DNA of 64,000 bases from JADGAU01 sp045047105. Its GTDB lineage: Bacteria; Pseudomonadota; Gammaproteobacteria; GRL18. Shown piece by piece: positions 37,601 through 46,115 of the stretch. A model generated the notes under the pieces. That model saw only the letters and a program-made list of their open reading frames with translations, was not told where the DNA came from and ran no database searches. Each line of letters opens with the position of its first letter. Position 1 is the first letter of the stretch. The position numbers and the translations under genes were made by a program. Location: the NCBI GenBank assembly GCA_045047105.1, contig JASFYQ010000016.1, positions 16,808 through 80,807 of the forward strand, written 5' to 3'.

Positions 37601-38117
37601 CACAACGATAACCTTTTTTACTCATTTCAAGGCGGAAGTGATCAATATTGATCTGCATATCCTTAGAAAGGATTAAGGTGTTTTGCTCAATAAAATCAAC
37701 TGGAGGTAGTTGTTGCATTAAACTATGTACTGGAACTATTAATATTCCAGAGGATTGTCTGGATAACTGGTATAGGCTGGATAAACGTTCAGAGATAATA
37801 TCCTGATGCGGTGAAAAATGATCATAGGGTAACATTTCCCAGTCAGGAAAGTGAAAGATGGGAATATCGGAATCTTTTAAAAAAAACTCTAACTCAAAGC
37901 CCAATTGCTGGGCAGAGATAACATCGGCTGTCACCAATAAAATAAATTGCTGCTGTTTTTTTAATTGCTGACTAATAGCAAGAGTTAAACTACTGCCATA
38001 TAGTTGCCCCCACCAGGATTTTTGTCCCGCTTTATAGGAAGTTTCTGGAATAAACTGATTTTCAAGATATAAAGAAGCAGGAGATTGTTTATTTGACGAT
38101 TTATCATTTTCACTCAT
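34602..38117 (-). CDS. mfd: Transcription-repair coupling factor
   Basis: An ATP-driven translocase that removes stalled RNA polymerase and recruits UvrA. It has 1171 residues from ATG 38117 (MSENDK); the frame extends 18 residues upstream without support. The UvrB-like N-terminal part, the RNAP-interaction domain (VHEDNGVGRYLGLE), the helicase motifs GDVGFGKTEVAMRAA and DEEHRFGV, and the TRG motif region are all recognisable. First gene of mfd-map-glnD. Confidence 0.95.
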   Translation of the reverse strand: MSENDKSSNKQSPASLYLENQFIPETSYKAGQKSWWGQLYGSSLTLAISQQLKKQQQFILLVTADVISAQQLGFELEFFLKDSDIPIFHFPDWEMLPYDHFSPHQDIISERLSSLYQLSRQSSGILIVPVHSLMQQLPPVDFIEQNTLILSKDMQINIDHFRLEMSKKGYRCVNTVYEHGEFSVRGSLIDIFPMGSKKPYRLDLFDDELETIKTFDVETQRSETEVEFIHMMPAKEFPTSKQAIEIFRQNYRDKIGGDLLSSSIYSDMSEGVFPAGIEFYMPLFFEQTSSLFDYLPENTLACYFQDLHSSATSFIDDVKFRYEQYRHDIFRPLLAPEVLFLTTEQLFNRFNSMHSVVYQSFEYKAKTGVTNFNSKVPTPVQIDNQTAEPLAKLKQRINNSCGKVLFVCETAGRRESLLELLKPQKIKPEVFNSFKEFMVSGQTLGISIGYLQKGLMLEAPQMADNQQLLIITESQLYGEQVMQRRRRKKSKSANDDVIINTLAELQIGAPVVHEDNGVGRYLGLEIIDIENQATEFLLLEYQGGDKLYVPVSSLHLISRYTGANPDTAPLHKLGSGQWEKAKRKAKEKIRDVAAELLEIYAKREAQQGYVYPLNEIDYQQFCAAFPFEETPDQQQAIEQVINDMTGSKPMDRLICGDVGFGKTEVAMRAAYVAVQGGKQVAILVPTTLLSQQHTENFRDRFADLPVRIAGLSRFQSSKEQTLILKEVLKGTIDIIIGTHKLLQKNIKFNNLGLLIIDEEHRFGVRQKEQFKKFRSKVDILTMTATPIPRTLNMSLAGIRDFSIIATPPAKRLAIKTFVQQWSNDTIREACHRELMRGGQVFVLHNKVDTIEKRARELSELLPEAKIEVAHGQMHESQLERVMSDFYHQRFNILVCTTIIETGIDIPTANTIVIERADRFGLAQLYQLRGRVGRSHHRAYAYLTVPGKKLMTADAIKRLEAIESIEDLGAGFTLATHDLEIRGAGELLGEGQSGQMQEIGFTLYTDLLERAVKSLKEGKEPDLDLNTSMGTEIDLGAAALIPDDYLPDVHNRLIMYKRIANATDDLGLKDLQVEMIDRFGLLPDQIKTLFSVTSLRLKASPLGICEISFSDLGGRIVFEDTPNIDPMKIISLIQNKPNKFKLDGNNKLKLLERVPDSSKRIDYLNHLINECF

Positions 38118-38213
38118 GAAGCAGGAACCTAATACAAAAAGTGAGTATTTTAACCTGAAACGACTTACCAAATATATTCAAAATTTACTTCTAATTAAAT
38201 AGAGCCGTTAATC

Positions 38214-40163
38214 TTAACTTTCTTCAGGTTCAGGACGTCCAATATGATACCCCTGATAAAAGTCAAGCCCCATAGTTTTTAATATCTCTAAATCATCTGC
38301 AGTTTCAATTCCCTCTGCAATAACCTGAATATCCAGATTATGTGCAGTATTGATAATTTGACGCATATAATTAACCACATCCCGATTTTCCTGAATATTG
38401 GATGCATAACTTCCATGTACTTTAATATAATCAATTTTAATATCCTTAAGATAGGACATAGAAGCAAAGCCGATACCAAAGTGGTCAATAGAAAATTTAC
38501 AGGCAAATGGCTGCATAATAGAAAGTAGATTTTTGTATTCGGATAATGATTTAATAATATTATATTCAGGAGCTTCAATAACCAGTTTTTGTTGCTGGTT
38601 GTGATCTAAACTTTCAAACTGTTGTTTTAACCAAACCGGAAAAGAAGGGTCCTGCAAGGTATCACGAGAGAGATTCATACAATAAGTATATTGGGCATTG
38701 GCTTTGATTTTTGTAATTATGGCCTCAATCACCCAACGATCAATTAACCGTGTAATTCCTAAATGCTCTGCCATGGGAATAAATATTCCAGCTGAAATAA
38801 CTTGTTGTTGATAGTTTAGGCGTAACATAACTTCCTGAAACATTGATTTATTTTCAGCATCTACCGTTTTTTGAAAATAAGGTTGGAACATACTTTCTTT
38901 AACTGCCTGATGGATAATATCATTCCATTCATTTGCACCATGAGCATGTACCACTGGTTTATTATTATTATCAAATACTTCCCAGGCATTGGTTCCTTTT
39001 TGTTGAGCTAATCGTAAAGCGGTATCTGTTTCAGATAAAAGATCGACCATAGATTGATTGGTTTGACTGGTGACCAGGCCCATATGGGCAATATCATCAT
39101 CGTCAAACTCTAATTGTTGCGATAGTTCAGTTAACTGTTTTTGTATAGCAGGACCAAGATCATTGGTAAACTCAGTACTGGCAGATTTTACTAATAGGGC
39201 AAAATCGGTACCAGATAAACGGGCAACTACAGAGTTAGGATAAGATTCAGCCTGTTTATTAATAATCACAGCTAATTGTTTTAATAATTCATTACCCTTT
39301 AAATGACCATACTTTTTATTAATGGCTAATAAGTCATTAATATGCAGGATTAACAAACCACCCTGTGAGGTTTCATTTTTTGAATCACAAAAGTACTTCA
39401 ATTGTTTCATAAAACTGGAGCGATTGGGAAGTTCAGTAACTTCATCCTGAAATGCCTGCTTTTGTAATTCTTCGGTCATTTTTGCCTGTTCATCAAAAAT
39501 GACTTTTAATTTTTTAGACATTTTATTTAATGCGCTTACCACCTGGCGAAATTCTATCGTTTTGGGTTGGATATTTATAATTGGAAATTCACGATTACAG
39601 ATTGCATGGGCTTGCTTTTTAATCTCTACCAGCGGTTTTAATAAGAATTTCAAAGCAATAGCGGTAAAAAATAGAATCACTGCCATAACTAATAAGTATA
39701 AAGTCAGGGTATTTAATGCATTTTCCCAGAGTTTTTCATAAGCAAACCCAGGATAACTTTGAATTGTGATTAAACCTACTGTTTGCCAGCCATCCTCAAC
39801 GGTAGCTTGTTGCTCTGGTGCAATTAGAGGAAATAAATTAATAAACCACTGAGGAACGCTTTCAATAATTAGCGGTCTATCTTTTGAGAATAGTTCTTTT
39901 TCATCTAAATCAGTAATAAGTATTTTTTTATAATAACCACTATCAAACATGGCATTAGTATAGACCTCTAAAGAGGCTATATCGTTGTCTCTAATTTCAG
40001 CGGTTAGTGCAATACCTAATGATGTAGCAGCATCCTGAGCATGAGATGACAATTGTTCATTTAGGTAATCACGAATATTTTCTGTACTAACGATAAAGGT
40101 ACTAGCAAACAAAGTGATAAAAATAAGGCAGATGAGAATAAGGATCTGTTTAAATAATGTCAT
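38214..40163 (-). CDS. lapD: LapD-like c-di-GMP receptor (degenerate GGDEF and EAL)
   Basis: A 649-residue inner-membrane protein. TM1 covers residues 5-25, followed by a periplasmic LapD/MoxY N-terminal domain (VSTENIRDYLNEQL...) to about residue 150, TM2, HAMP, GGDEF and EAL domains. The GGDEF signature is SGTDF and the EAL motif is EVMLR, both non-catalytic, as in LapD. It binds c-di-GMP and sequesters the protease LapG, controlling release of a surface adhesin. lapG and the adhesin are not in this window. Confidence 0.82.
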   Translation of the reverse strand: MTLFKQILILICLIFITLFASTFIVSTENIRDYLNEQLSSHAQDAATSLGIALTAEIRDNDIASLEVYTNAMFDSGYYKKILITDLDEKELFSKDRPLIIESVPQWFINLFPLIAPEQQATVEDGWQTVGLITIQSYPGFAYEKLWENALNTLTLYLLVMAVILFFTAIALKFLLKPLVEIKKQAHAICNREFPIINIQPKTIEFRQVVSALNKMSKKLKVIFDEQAKMTEELQKQAFQDEVTELPNRSSFMKQLKYFCDSKNETSQGGLLILHINDLLAINKKYGHLKGNELLKQLAVIINKQAESYPNSVVARLSGTDFALLVKSASTEFTNDLGPAIQKQLTELSQQLEFDDDDIAHMGLVTSQTNQSMVDLLSETDTALRLAQQKGTNAWEVFDNNNKPVVHAHGANEWNDIIHQAVKESMFQPYFQKTVDAENKSMFQEVMLRLNYQQQVISAGIFIPMAEHLGITRLIDRWVIEAIITKIKANAQYTYCMNLSRDTLQDPSFPVWLKQQFESLDHNQQQKLVIEAPEYNIIKSLSEYKNLLSIMQPFACKFSIDHFGIGFASMSYLKDIKIDYIKVHGSYASNIQENRDVVNYMRQIINTAHNLDIQVIAEGIETADDLEILKTMGLDFYQGYHIGRPEPEES

Positions 40164-40273
40164 ATTGTTTTATATCCGTCTTTACCAAAAGGTTAAATGT
40201 AAAAAAGTTTCATGTATGGGTATTCTCTATTATATGTTTAATAATAATTGATGAACCTTTCGAATACAAATTA

Positions 40274-40303
40274 TTGTTGCAATACATCTTTTTCTGTTAG
40301 AAT
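40274..40303 (+). promoter_or_regulatory. Candidate promoter of the ccm operon
   Basis: TTGTTG (40274-40279) and TAGAAT (40298-40303) with an 18-base spacer lie 42 bases before the ccmA ATG. Confidence 0.4.
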
Positions 40304-40345
40304 TCGTTTTCCTATAAATTTGTTATGAGATAAATTAAACCTTCA

Positions 40346-40972
40346 ATGTATAACAGCAGTAATAACCTTAAAGTTAAAAATTTGACCTGTGCTCGTGACG
40401 ATAGAGTTTTATTCACTGAGCTTTCATTAGAAGTATTCAGTGGTGAACTATTACTATTAGAAGGAAGAAATGGTGCGGGTAAAACAACCTTATTACGGAT
40501 CTTATCGGGTTTAAGACAGCCGGATGAAGGTGGAGTTTATTGGAATGATGAAAAAATCAATGATTTAGGTTATGAGTTTTATCAGGATGTATCATTTATG
40601 GGGCATCATAATGCATTAAAGGGTGATTTAACCTCTAGAGAAAATCTTGAAGTGAGTATTGCACTCAGTGCTGGAAGTGAAGTGAAAATTGAACAGGCTC
40701 TTGAAGATGTTAAACTGGCAGGTTATGAGGATGAATTTGTAAGAAAATTCTCAGCTGGTATGAAACGACGCTTGGCCATAGCTAAATTATTAGTTTTAGA
40801 TACTCCTTTGTGGGTACTTGATGAACCTTTTACATCAGTGGATGTCAAAGGTATTAAAATGATAGAAGGCTTTATCGAGCAACACTTACAAAAACAAGGC
40901 TTAGTGATTATGACTTCACACCATGAAGTAAATATCGACAGCCAGTTTATTACCCAATTAAGGTTAAAATAA
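40346..40972 (+). CDS. ccmA: Haem exporter ATPase CcmA
   Basis: ATPase of the CcmABCD complex, which releases holo-CcmE in cytochrome c maturation. It has 208 residues. Walker A is GRNGAGKTTLLR, the signature is FSAGMKRRLAIAK, and Walker B is LWVLDEPF. First gene of the nine-gene ccm operon, with 37 bp to ccmB. Confidence 0.95.
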   Translation: MYNSSNNLKVKNLTCARDDRVLFTELSLEVFSGELLLLEGRNGAGKTTLLRILSGLRQPDEGGVYWNDEKINDLGYEFYQDVSFMGHHNALKGDLTSRENLEVSIALSAGSEVKIEQALEDVKLAGYEDEFVRKFSAGMKRRLAIAKLLVLDTPLWVLDEPFTSVDVKGIKMIEGFIEQHLQKQGLVIMTSHHEVNIDSQFITQLRLK

Positions 40973-41009
40973 TTGTTAAATTTTAGTATAACAAAAATAG
41001 AGAGGAGCA

Positions 41010-41699
41010 ATGGCTAAGACTTCCATTTCTACCACTAAAGCCTTTTATATTCTTTTAAAACGTGATTTATTATTATCTTTTCGTCAACCTGCGGATGTTA
41101 TAAATCCAGTATTATTTTTTATTTTGGTTATTGTATTATTTCCTTTTGCTGTTGGTTCTGATAGCAAATTATTAGTTGAAATTTCTACTGGTATTATTTG
41201 GGTTTCCGCTTTATTAGCTTCTATGTTATCTCTGGATCATATCTTTAAGGGTGACTATGACGATGGTACTTTAGAAGAAATGGTGCTCAGTGCACATCCC
41301 ACCTCTATTCTTGTTTTAGCAAAGGTTTTTGCTCATTGGATAATGACCGCCCTGCCAGTAATAATTATTTCCCCTGTTTTAGCCTCAATGCTGGGTATGC
41401 CCAGTTCAGGAATTTTTATCTTATTAATTACTTTGATATTAGGAACTCCTGTATTAAGCCTGGTTGGAGCAATTGGGGTGGGATTAACTGTTGGTTTAAA
41501 AGGGGGAGGGGTTATCTTGTCTTTATTAATTCTACCCTTATATATTCCTGTATTAATTTTTGCCAGCGGAGCAGTTAGTAATAGCATTGCAGGTTTAGAG
41601 GTTACTGGTCAAATATATATGTTATCAGCCTTTAGCGTTTTATCGTTATTTTTAGCACCTATAGCAATTTCATCGTCACTTAAAATTAGCCTTAGTTAA
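41010..41699 (+). CDS. ccmB: Haem exporter membrane protein CcmB
   Basis: A 229-residue membrane protein with six hydrophobic segments and the LRRDLLL-type start (ILLKRDLLLSFRQPADVINP). The LDHIFKGDYDDGTLEE loop is typical for CcmB. It works with CcmA and CcmC. AGAGGAG precedes its start. Confidence 0.95.
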   Translation: MAKTSISTTKAFYILLKRDLLLSFRQPADVINPVLFFILVIVLFPFAVGSDSKLLVEISTGIIWVSALLASMLSLDHIFKGDYDDGTLEEMVLSAHPTSILVLAKVFAHWIMTALPVIIISPVLASMLGMPSSGIFILLITLILGTPVLSLVGAIGVGLTVGLKGGGVILSLLILPLYIPVLIFASGAVSNSIAGLEVTGQIYMLSAFSVLSLFLAPIAISSSLKISLS

Positions 41700-41735
41700 C
41701 AAAATAACTTAACACTTAAAAATTAAAATTACTCT

Positions 41736-42497
41736 ATGTTTAAAATAATCTGGTCATTTATACAACGCTTTTCTTCCCCACCGTATTTTTATCAAATCTC
41801 GGCAAAAATTTTGCCCTGGTTGGTAGCTATCTTTGTAATTACTTTGTGTTATGGATTGTATGGAGGCTTATATGCTGCTCCTACTGATTACCAGCAAGGG
41901 GATAGTTTCCGAATTATTTATATCCATGTACCAGCTGCCTGGATGTCTATGTTTATTTATATGGTGATGGCTTTTACCGGTGCAATAGGTTTAATCTGGA
42001 GAATAAAACTGGCTGATGTAATGGTTATTAGCAGTGCTCCAATTGGAGCAGCGTTTACTTTTTTAGCTTTAGTAACAGGCTCTATTTGGGGTAAGCCCAT
42101 GTGGGGTACCTGGTGGGTATGGGATGCGCGTTTAACCGCTGAACTGATACTATTATTTTTATATTTTGGAATTATAGCTTTATATAACGCCATAGAAGAT
42201 AAACGTACTGCATCACGTGCTATTGCAATACTTGCTTTAGTTGGTGTGGTAAATATCCCCATAATTCATTACTCCGTTGAATGGTGGGCGACTTTACATC
42301 AAGGGCCAACCGTTACAAAATTTGATAAACCGTCTATTCACATTGATATGTTGATTCCTTTACTCGTAATGGCTGTCTCATTTAAGGTGTATTATTTTAT
42401 AGCTTTGATTCTACGGGCAAGAAATGAAGTAATGCGTCGTGAATCAGGAGCAAAATGGGTCAAAAACATGATTTTAGGGGAGAAAAATAATGGCTGA
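41736..42497 (+). CDS. ccmC: Haem lyase/export subunit CcmC
   Basis: Presents haem to CcmE. It has 253 residues and six membrane segments. The periplasmic tryptophan-rich WWD motif reads WGTWWVWDARLT, and flanking haem-ligand His residues are in YIHVPAAW and HYSVEWW. It overlaps ccmD by 8 bp. Confidence 0.95.
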   Translation: MFKIIWSFIQRFSSPPYFYQISAKILPWLVAIFVITLCYGLYGGLYAAPTDYQQGDSFRIIYIHVPAAWMSMFIYMVMAFTGAIGLIWRIKLADVMVISSAPIGAAFTFLALVTGSIWGKPMWGTWWVWDARLTAELILLFLYFGIIALYNAIEDKRTASRAIAILALVGVVNIPIIHYSVEWWATLHQGPTVTKFDKPSIHIDMLIPLLVMAVSFKVYYFIALILRARNEVMRRESGAKWVKNMILGEKNNG

Positions 42498-42696
42498 ATT
42501 TTTTCATATGGGAGGTTATGCCTCATATGTATGGTCTTCTTATGGGCTGGCTTTAATCGTTTTATTACCCGCTCTTTTACTTCCTCTGCGAGAAAACAAA
42601 CGTTTGAGAACGCAAATTAAAGGAAAGTACAAACGTGAACAGGCGATTGCCAGGCAACAACTCGAACAACAAGATGAAGAAAAGGATATAACATAA
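42490..42696 (+). CDS. ccmD: Haem exporter small subunit CcmD
   Basis: A 68-residue single-span protein. The FFHMGGYASYVWSSYGLAL segment is the CcmD signature leading into the one membrane helix, followed by a charged cytoplasmic tail. It overlaps ccmC (8 bp) and shares TAATG with ccmE. Confidence 0.93.
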   Translation: MAEFFHMGGYASYVWSSYGLALIVLLPALLLPLRENKRLRTQIKGKYKREQAIARQQLEQQDEEKDIT

Positions 42697-43151
42697 TGAC
42701 TCCAGCAAGAAAAAAACGATTAAGCCTGATTGCAATATTAGTTTTAGGTACTAGTTTGGCTGTTGGTTTAATACTAAAAGCCATGAATGAAAATGTAATG
42801 TTTTTCTTTTCTCCCACTCAGGTACAAGCAGGCGAAGCACCCAAAAACAGGCCTTTTCGAATTGGTGGAATGGTGGTAATGGGCAGTGTTAAGCGTTCAT
42901 CCGATAGTGTTAAGGTCACCTTTGACCTAAGCGATAATGAAAACGTGGTATCTGTTGAATATTCAGGAATTTTACCAGACTTATTTAGAGAGGGGCAGGG
43001 TATTATTGCTAATGGCCGCTTAAATGAAGAAGGCCAGATTGTTGCTGAAGAAGTATTAGCCAAGCATGATGAAAATTACATGCCTCCAGAAGTTGCAGGT
43101 ATGATGAAGCCAAAAACTAAAAACTCAGTAAAAATTACCAAAGAAAATTAA
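42696..43151 (+). CDS. ccmE: Haem chaperone CcmE
   Basis: A periplasmic membrane-anchored haem chaperone of 151 residues. The N-terminal anchor is residues 9-29. His124 in the KHDENYMP motif is the covalent haem site, with Tyr128 as the axial ligand. Start overlaps the ccmD stop. Confidence 0.95.
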   Translation: MTPARKKRLSLIAILVLGTSLAVGLILKAMNENVMFFFSPTQVQAGEAPKNRPFRIGGMVVMGSVKRSSDSVKVTFDLSDNENVVSVEYSGILPDLFREGQGIIANGRLNEEGQIVAEEVLAKHDENYMPPEVAGMMKPKTKNSVKITKEN

Positions 43152-43159
43152 GGAATACT

Positions 43160-45097
43160 ATGATACCTGAACTTGGCCATATGGCACTAATTGTTGCTCT
43201 CTCAATTGCTTTTATCCAGGCATTTGTTCCAATGTATGGGGCGCAAACCAATAAACCCGCATTAATTGCAATTGCAAGACCTGCTGCATTAGCACAGGCG
43301 CTGATGATGTTAATCTCCTTTTTATGCCTTGTTTATGCATTTTTAGATAATGATTTTTCAGTTGCTTATGTAGCACAAAACTCTAATACTTTATTACCTG
43401 ATATATTTAAAGTATCTGCTGTATGGGGAGCACATGAGGGCTCTTTATTACTCTGGGCGTTTACTTTATCAATATGGGCTGCGGCGGTGAGTGTTTTTAG
43501 TAAAAGTATACCTGGTCCTATGGTGGCAAGGGTTTTATCTGTTATAGCATTTGTTAGTATAGGTTTTCTTTTATTTATGCTAATTACCTCCAATCCTTTT
43601 GATCGCCTGGTTAATGCTCCATTAGAAGGCAGGGATTTAAATCCATTATTACAGGATTTTGGTTTAGTTATTCACCCACCTATGCTGTATATGGGCTATG
43701 TTGGTTTTTCAGTAGCTTTTGCTTTTGCAATAGCGGCTATGTTGGGTGGGAAATTAGATACAGCATGGGCTAGATGGAGCAGACCCTGGACAAATATCGC
43801 CTGGGTATTTTTAACCGGTGGTGTAACACTGGGTAGCTGGTGGGCATATTATGAACTTGGCTGGGGAGGATGGTGGTTCTGGGATCCCGTAGAAAACGCA
43901 TCCTTTATGCCATGGCTGGTTGGTACTGCTTTAATTCATTCCTTAGCGGCAACAGAAAAAAGGGGCGCATTTAAAGCCTGGACAGTATTATTAGCTATAT
44001 TAGCTTTTTCTCTTAGTTTATTAGGCACCTTCCTGGTTCGCTCTGGTGTTTTAACATCTGTACATGCTTTTGCAACGGATCCTGAACGTGGTGTTTTTAT
44101 CTTAGTTTTTCTGGTTATTGTTATTGGTTGCTCCTTACTATTATATACTTTGCGAGCTGCGGATATTAAGTCCAATGTGAGTTTTGCACCGTTTTCAAAA
44201 GAAAGCTTTTTATTAGTTAATAATATTATTCTGATTGTTGTTATGGCCAGTATTTTATTAGGCACTTTATATCCGTTACTTATTGATGCCATCGGCAATG
44301 GTAAAATTTCGGTTGGACCTCCATATTTTAATAGTATTTTTGTACCCCTGACCATACCCTTGGCTATTTTAGTGGGTATTGGTGCTTTAACACGTTGGAA
44401 AAGTGATAATTTTCAGCGTTTATGGTCAAAACTGAATAAAATTTTAGCCTTCAGTATTATTGCGGGTATTTGTTTGCCCTTACTTAGAAATGAACCATAT
44501 GAATGGAAAGCTGCTATTGGTATTTCACTTGGCATCTGGGTAGTTTTAACTGCTCTTGTCTGGGTTAAAGATAATAAAGGTCCAGGCGTTACGGGTTTAC
44601 TTAAAATATCTCGTGCTGGTTGGGGAATGGTTATTGCGCATATTGGAATTGCTGTTTTTTCAGTGGGTGTTAGCCTAACGTCTTTATATAGTATTGAAAA
44701 AGATATTCGTATGGAAATAGGCGATTCTTATACCATGCAGGACTACACTTTTACGTTTAGAGGAGTAGAAGATAAAAAAGGTCCTAACTACGTAGCCAAA
44801 ACAGGTTTTCTTGATATTTATCATAATGATGAGTTTTATATGAAAATGGAGCCTGCTCGCAGAGTATACAATGTACAAACTATGCCAATGACTGAGGCTG
44901 CAATTGATGCAGGTTTTACCCGCGACTTATTTGTAGCAATTGGTGAAGATCTTGGTGGTGGCGCCTGGAGTTTCCGTCTATATTATAAACCTTTTGTGAG
45001 ATGGTTATGGCTAGCAGGTTTATTAATGATGATTGGTGGACTATTGGCGGCAAGTGATTCTCGTTATATTAAATTAGCTAGAAGAGTCAGGGGATAA
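43160..45097 (+). CDS. ccmF: Cytochrome c haem lyase subunit CcmF
   Basis: The main haem ligase membrane protein, 645 residues. The WWD domain is GWGGWWFWDPVENASFMPW, and conserved haem His residues appear in VWGAHEGS, VIHPPMLY, ALIHSLAA and SVHAFATD. It has about fifteen membrane segments and a periplasmic C-terminal domain. A ribosome site (AAGGAA) precedes the ATG. Confidence 0.96.
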   Translation: MIPELGHMALIVALSIAFIQAFVPMYGAQTNKPALIAIARPAALAQALMMLISFLCLVYAFLDNDFSVAYVAQNSNTLLPDIFKVSAVWGAHEGSLLLWAFTLSIWAAAVSVFSKSIPGPMVARVLSVIAFVSIGFLLFMLITSNPFDRLVNAPLEGRDLNPLLQDFGLVIHPPMLYMGYVGFSVAFAFAIAAMLGGKLDTAWARWSRPWTNIAWVFLTGGVTLGSWWAYYELGWGGWWFWDPVENASFMPWLVGTALIHSLAATEKRGAFKAWTVLLAILAFSLSLLGTFLVRSGVLTSVHAFATDPERGVFILVFLVIVIGCSLLLYTLRAADIKSNVSFAPFSKESFLLVNNIILIVVMASILLGTLYPLLIDAIGNGKISVGPPYFNSIFVPLTIPLAILVGIGALTRWKSDNFQRLWSKLNKILAFSIIAGICLPLLRNEPYEWKAAIGISLGIWVVLTALVWVKDNKGPGVTGLLKISRAGWGMVIAHIGIAVFSVGVSLTSLYSIEKDIRMEIGDSYTMQDYTFTFRGVEDKKGPNYVAKTGFLDIYHNDEFYMKMEPARRVYNVQTMPMTEAAIDAGFTRDLFVAIGEDLGGGAWSFRLYYKPFVRWLWLAGLLMMIGGLLAASDSRYIKLARRVRG

Positions 45098-45102
45098 ATG
45101 AA

Positions 45103-45627
45103 ATGAATAAATTTATCCCGATTTTAATATTTGCTTTATTGGTTGGACTATTAGCTTTTGGTCTAACCAACGATCCTAAAATGGTTCCTTCACCCTTTAT
45201 TGGTAAAGCCGCTCCAGAATTTATTACCAATAGATTATATAAAGAGGAACAAATTTCATTAGAGGGTATGAAAGGTAAAGTGTGGTTGCTAAATGTATTT
45301 GCGTCCTGGTGTGTATCATGTCGTGCAGAACATAAGCTCATCACTGAATTGGCAAAAAAGCTACCCAATTTTCCTATTGTTGGTCTTAATTATAAGGATG
45401 AAGAAAAGGATGCTAAAGCCTGGTTAAAATATTTTGGTAATCCCTATAGGGCTATTGCTGTTGATCTGGAAGGAAATATTGGCATTGAATTTGGAGTGTA
45501 TGGTGTTCCTGAAACATTTATTATAGATAAAAAAGGTATTATCCGCCATAAACAAATTGGTCCTGTTTCCGAGCAATCTCTTAGTGAAACTATAATCCCA
45601 TTACTTGTTCAATTAGAGAAGGAATAA
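45103..45627 (+). CDS. ccmG: Thiol:disulfide protein CcmG (DsbE)
   Basis: A 174-residue membrane-anchored thioredoxin-like protein that reduces apocytochrome or CcmH. Anchor residues 4-21. The active site is WCVSC (Cys70, Cys73), and GVYGVPETFIID is the CcmG acidic/cis-Pro motif. It shares TAATG-type overlap with ccmH. Confidence 0.95.
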   Translation: MNKFIPILIFALLVGLLAFGLTNDPKMVPSPFIGKAAPEFITNRLYKEEQISLEGMKGKVWLLNVFASWCVSCRAEHKLITELAKKLPNFPIVGLNYKDEEKDAKAWLKYFGNPYRAIAVDLEGNIGIEFGVYGVPETFIIDKKGIIRHKQIGPVSEQSLSETIIPLLVQLEKE

Positions 45628-46100
45628 TGAAAAAAAATCTTATCATAATGGCATTAGTTTGCTTTTTTCTGCTATTTTTAGGCTCAGCATTTGCTAAAGT
45701 TGAATTACACGAGTTTGAGAACAAAGAGCAACAAAAATTATATAAAAAACTTTCTGAACAGCTGCGCTGTCTGGTTTGTCAGAACCAAAACCTGGCAGAT
45801 TCAAATGCAGAACTTGCTCAGGATATGCGTTCAAAAACCTATCAATTAGTTATAGATAAAAAATCCGAATCGGAGATTATTGACTATTGGGTAACGCGCT
45901 ATGGTGATTTTGTTTTATATAATCCACCATTTAAAGGCTCCACATTTCTTCTTTGGGTAGGCCCATTTTTACTTTTATTACTGGCCTTGTATTTTGGAAA
46001 GCGCATTATTCAAAATAATAATCGTTCAAAAATACCCTCTGAGCAATCCGTAAAAGATCATGAAGCGGTAAGAAAACTACTATCTGATAATAAAAAATAA
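45627..46100 (+). CDS. ccmH: CcmH (CcmL-type) apocytochrome c reductase
   Basis: A 157-residue protein with a signal peptide (to AFA, residue 23), a redox motif LRCLVCQNQ (Cys48, Cys51) and one C-terminal membrane helix. It lacks the TPR domain of the E. coli fusion, which here is the separate CcmI. Confidence 0.95.
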   Translation: MKKNLIIMALVCFFLLFLGSAFAKVELHEFENKEQQKLYKKLSEQLRCLVCQNQNLADSNAELAQDMRSKTYQLVIDKKSESEIIDYWVTRYGDFVLYNPPFKGSTFLLWVGPFLLLLLALYFGKRIIQNNNRSKIPSEQSVKDHEAVRKLLSDNKK

Positions 46101-46115
46101 GGAATATTAAAAACT

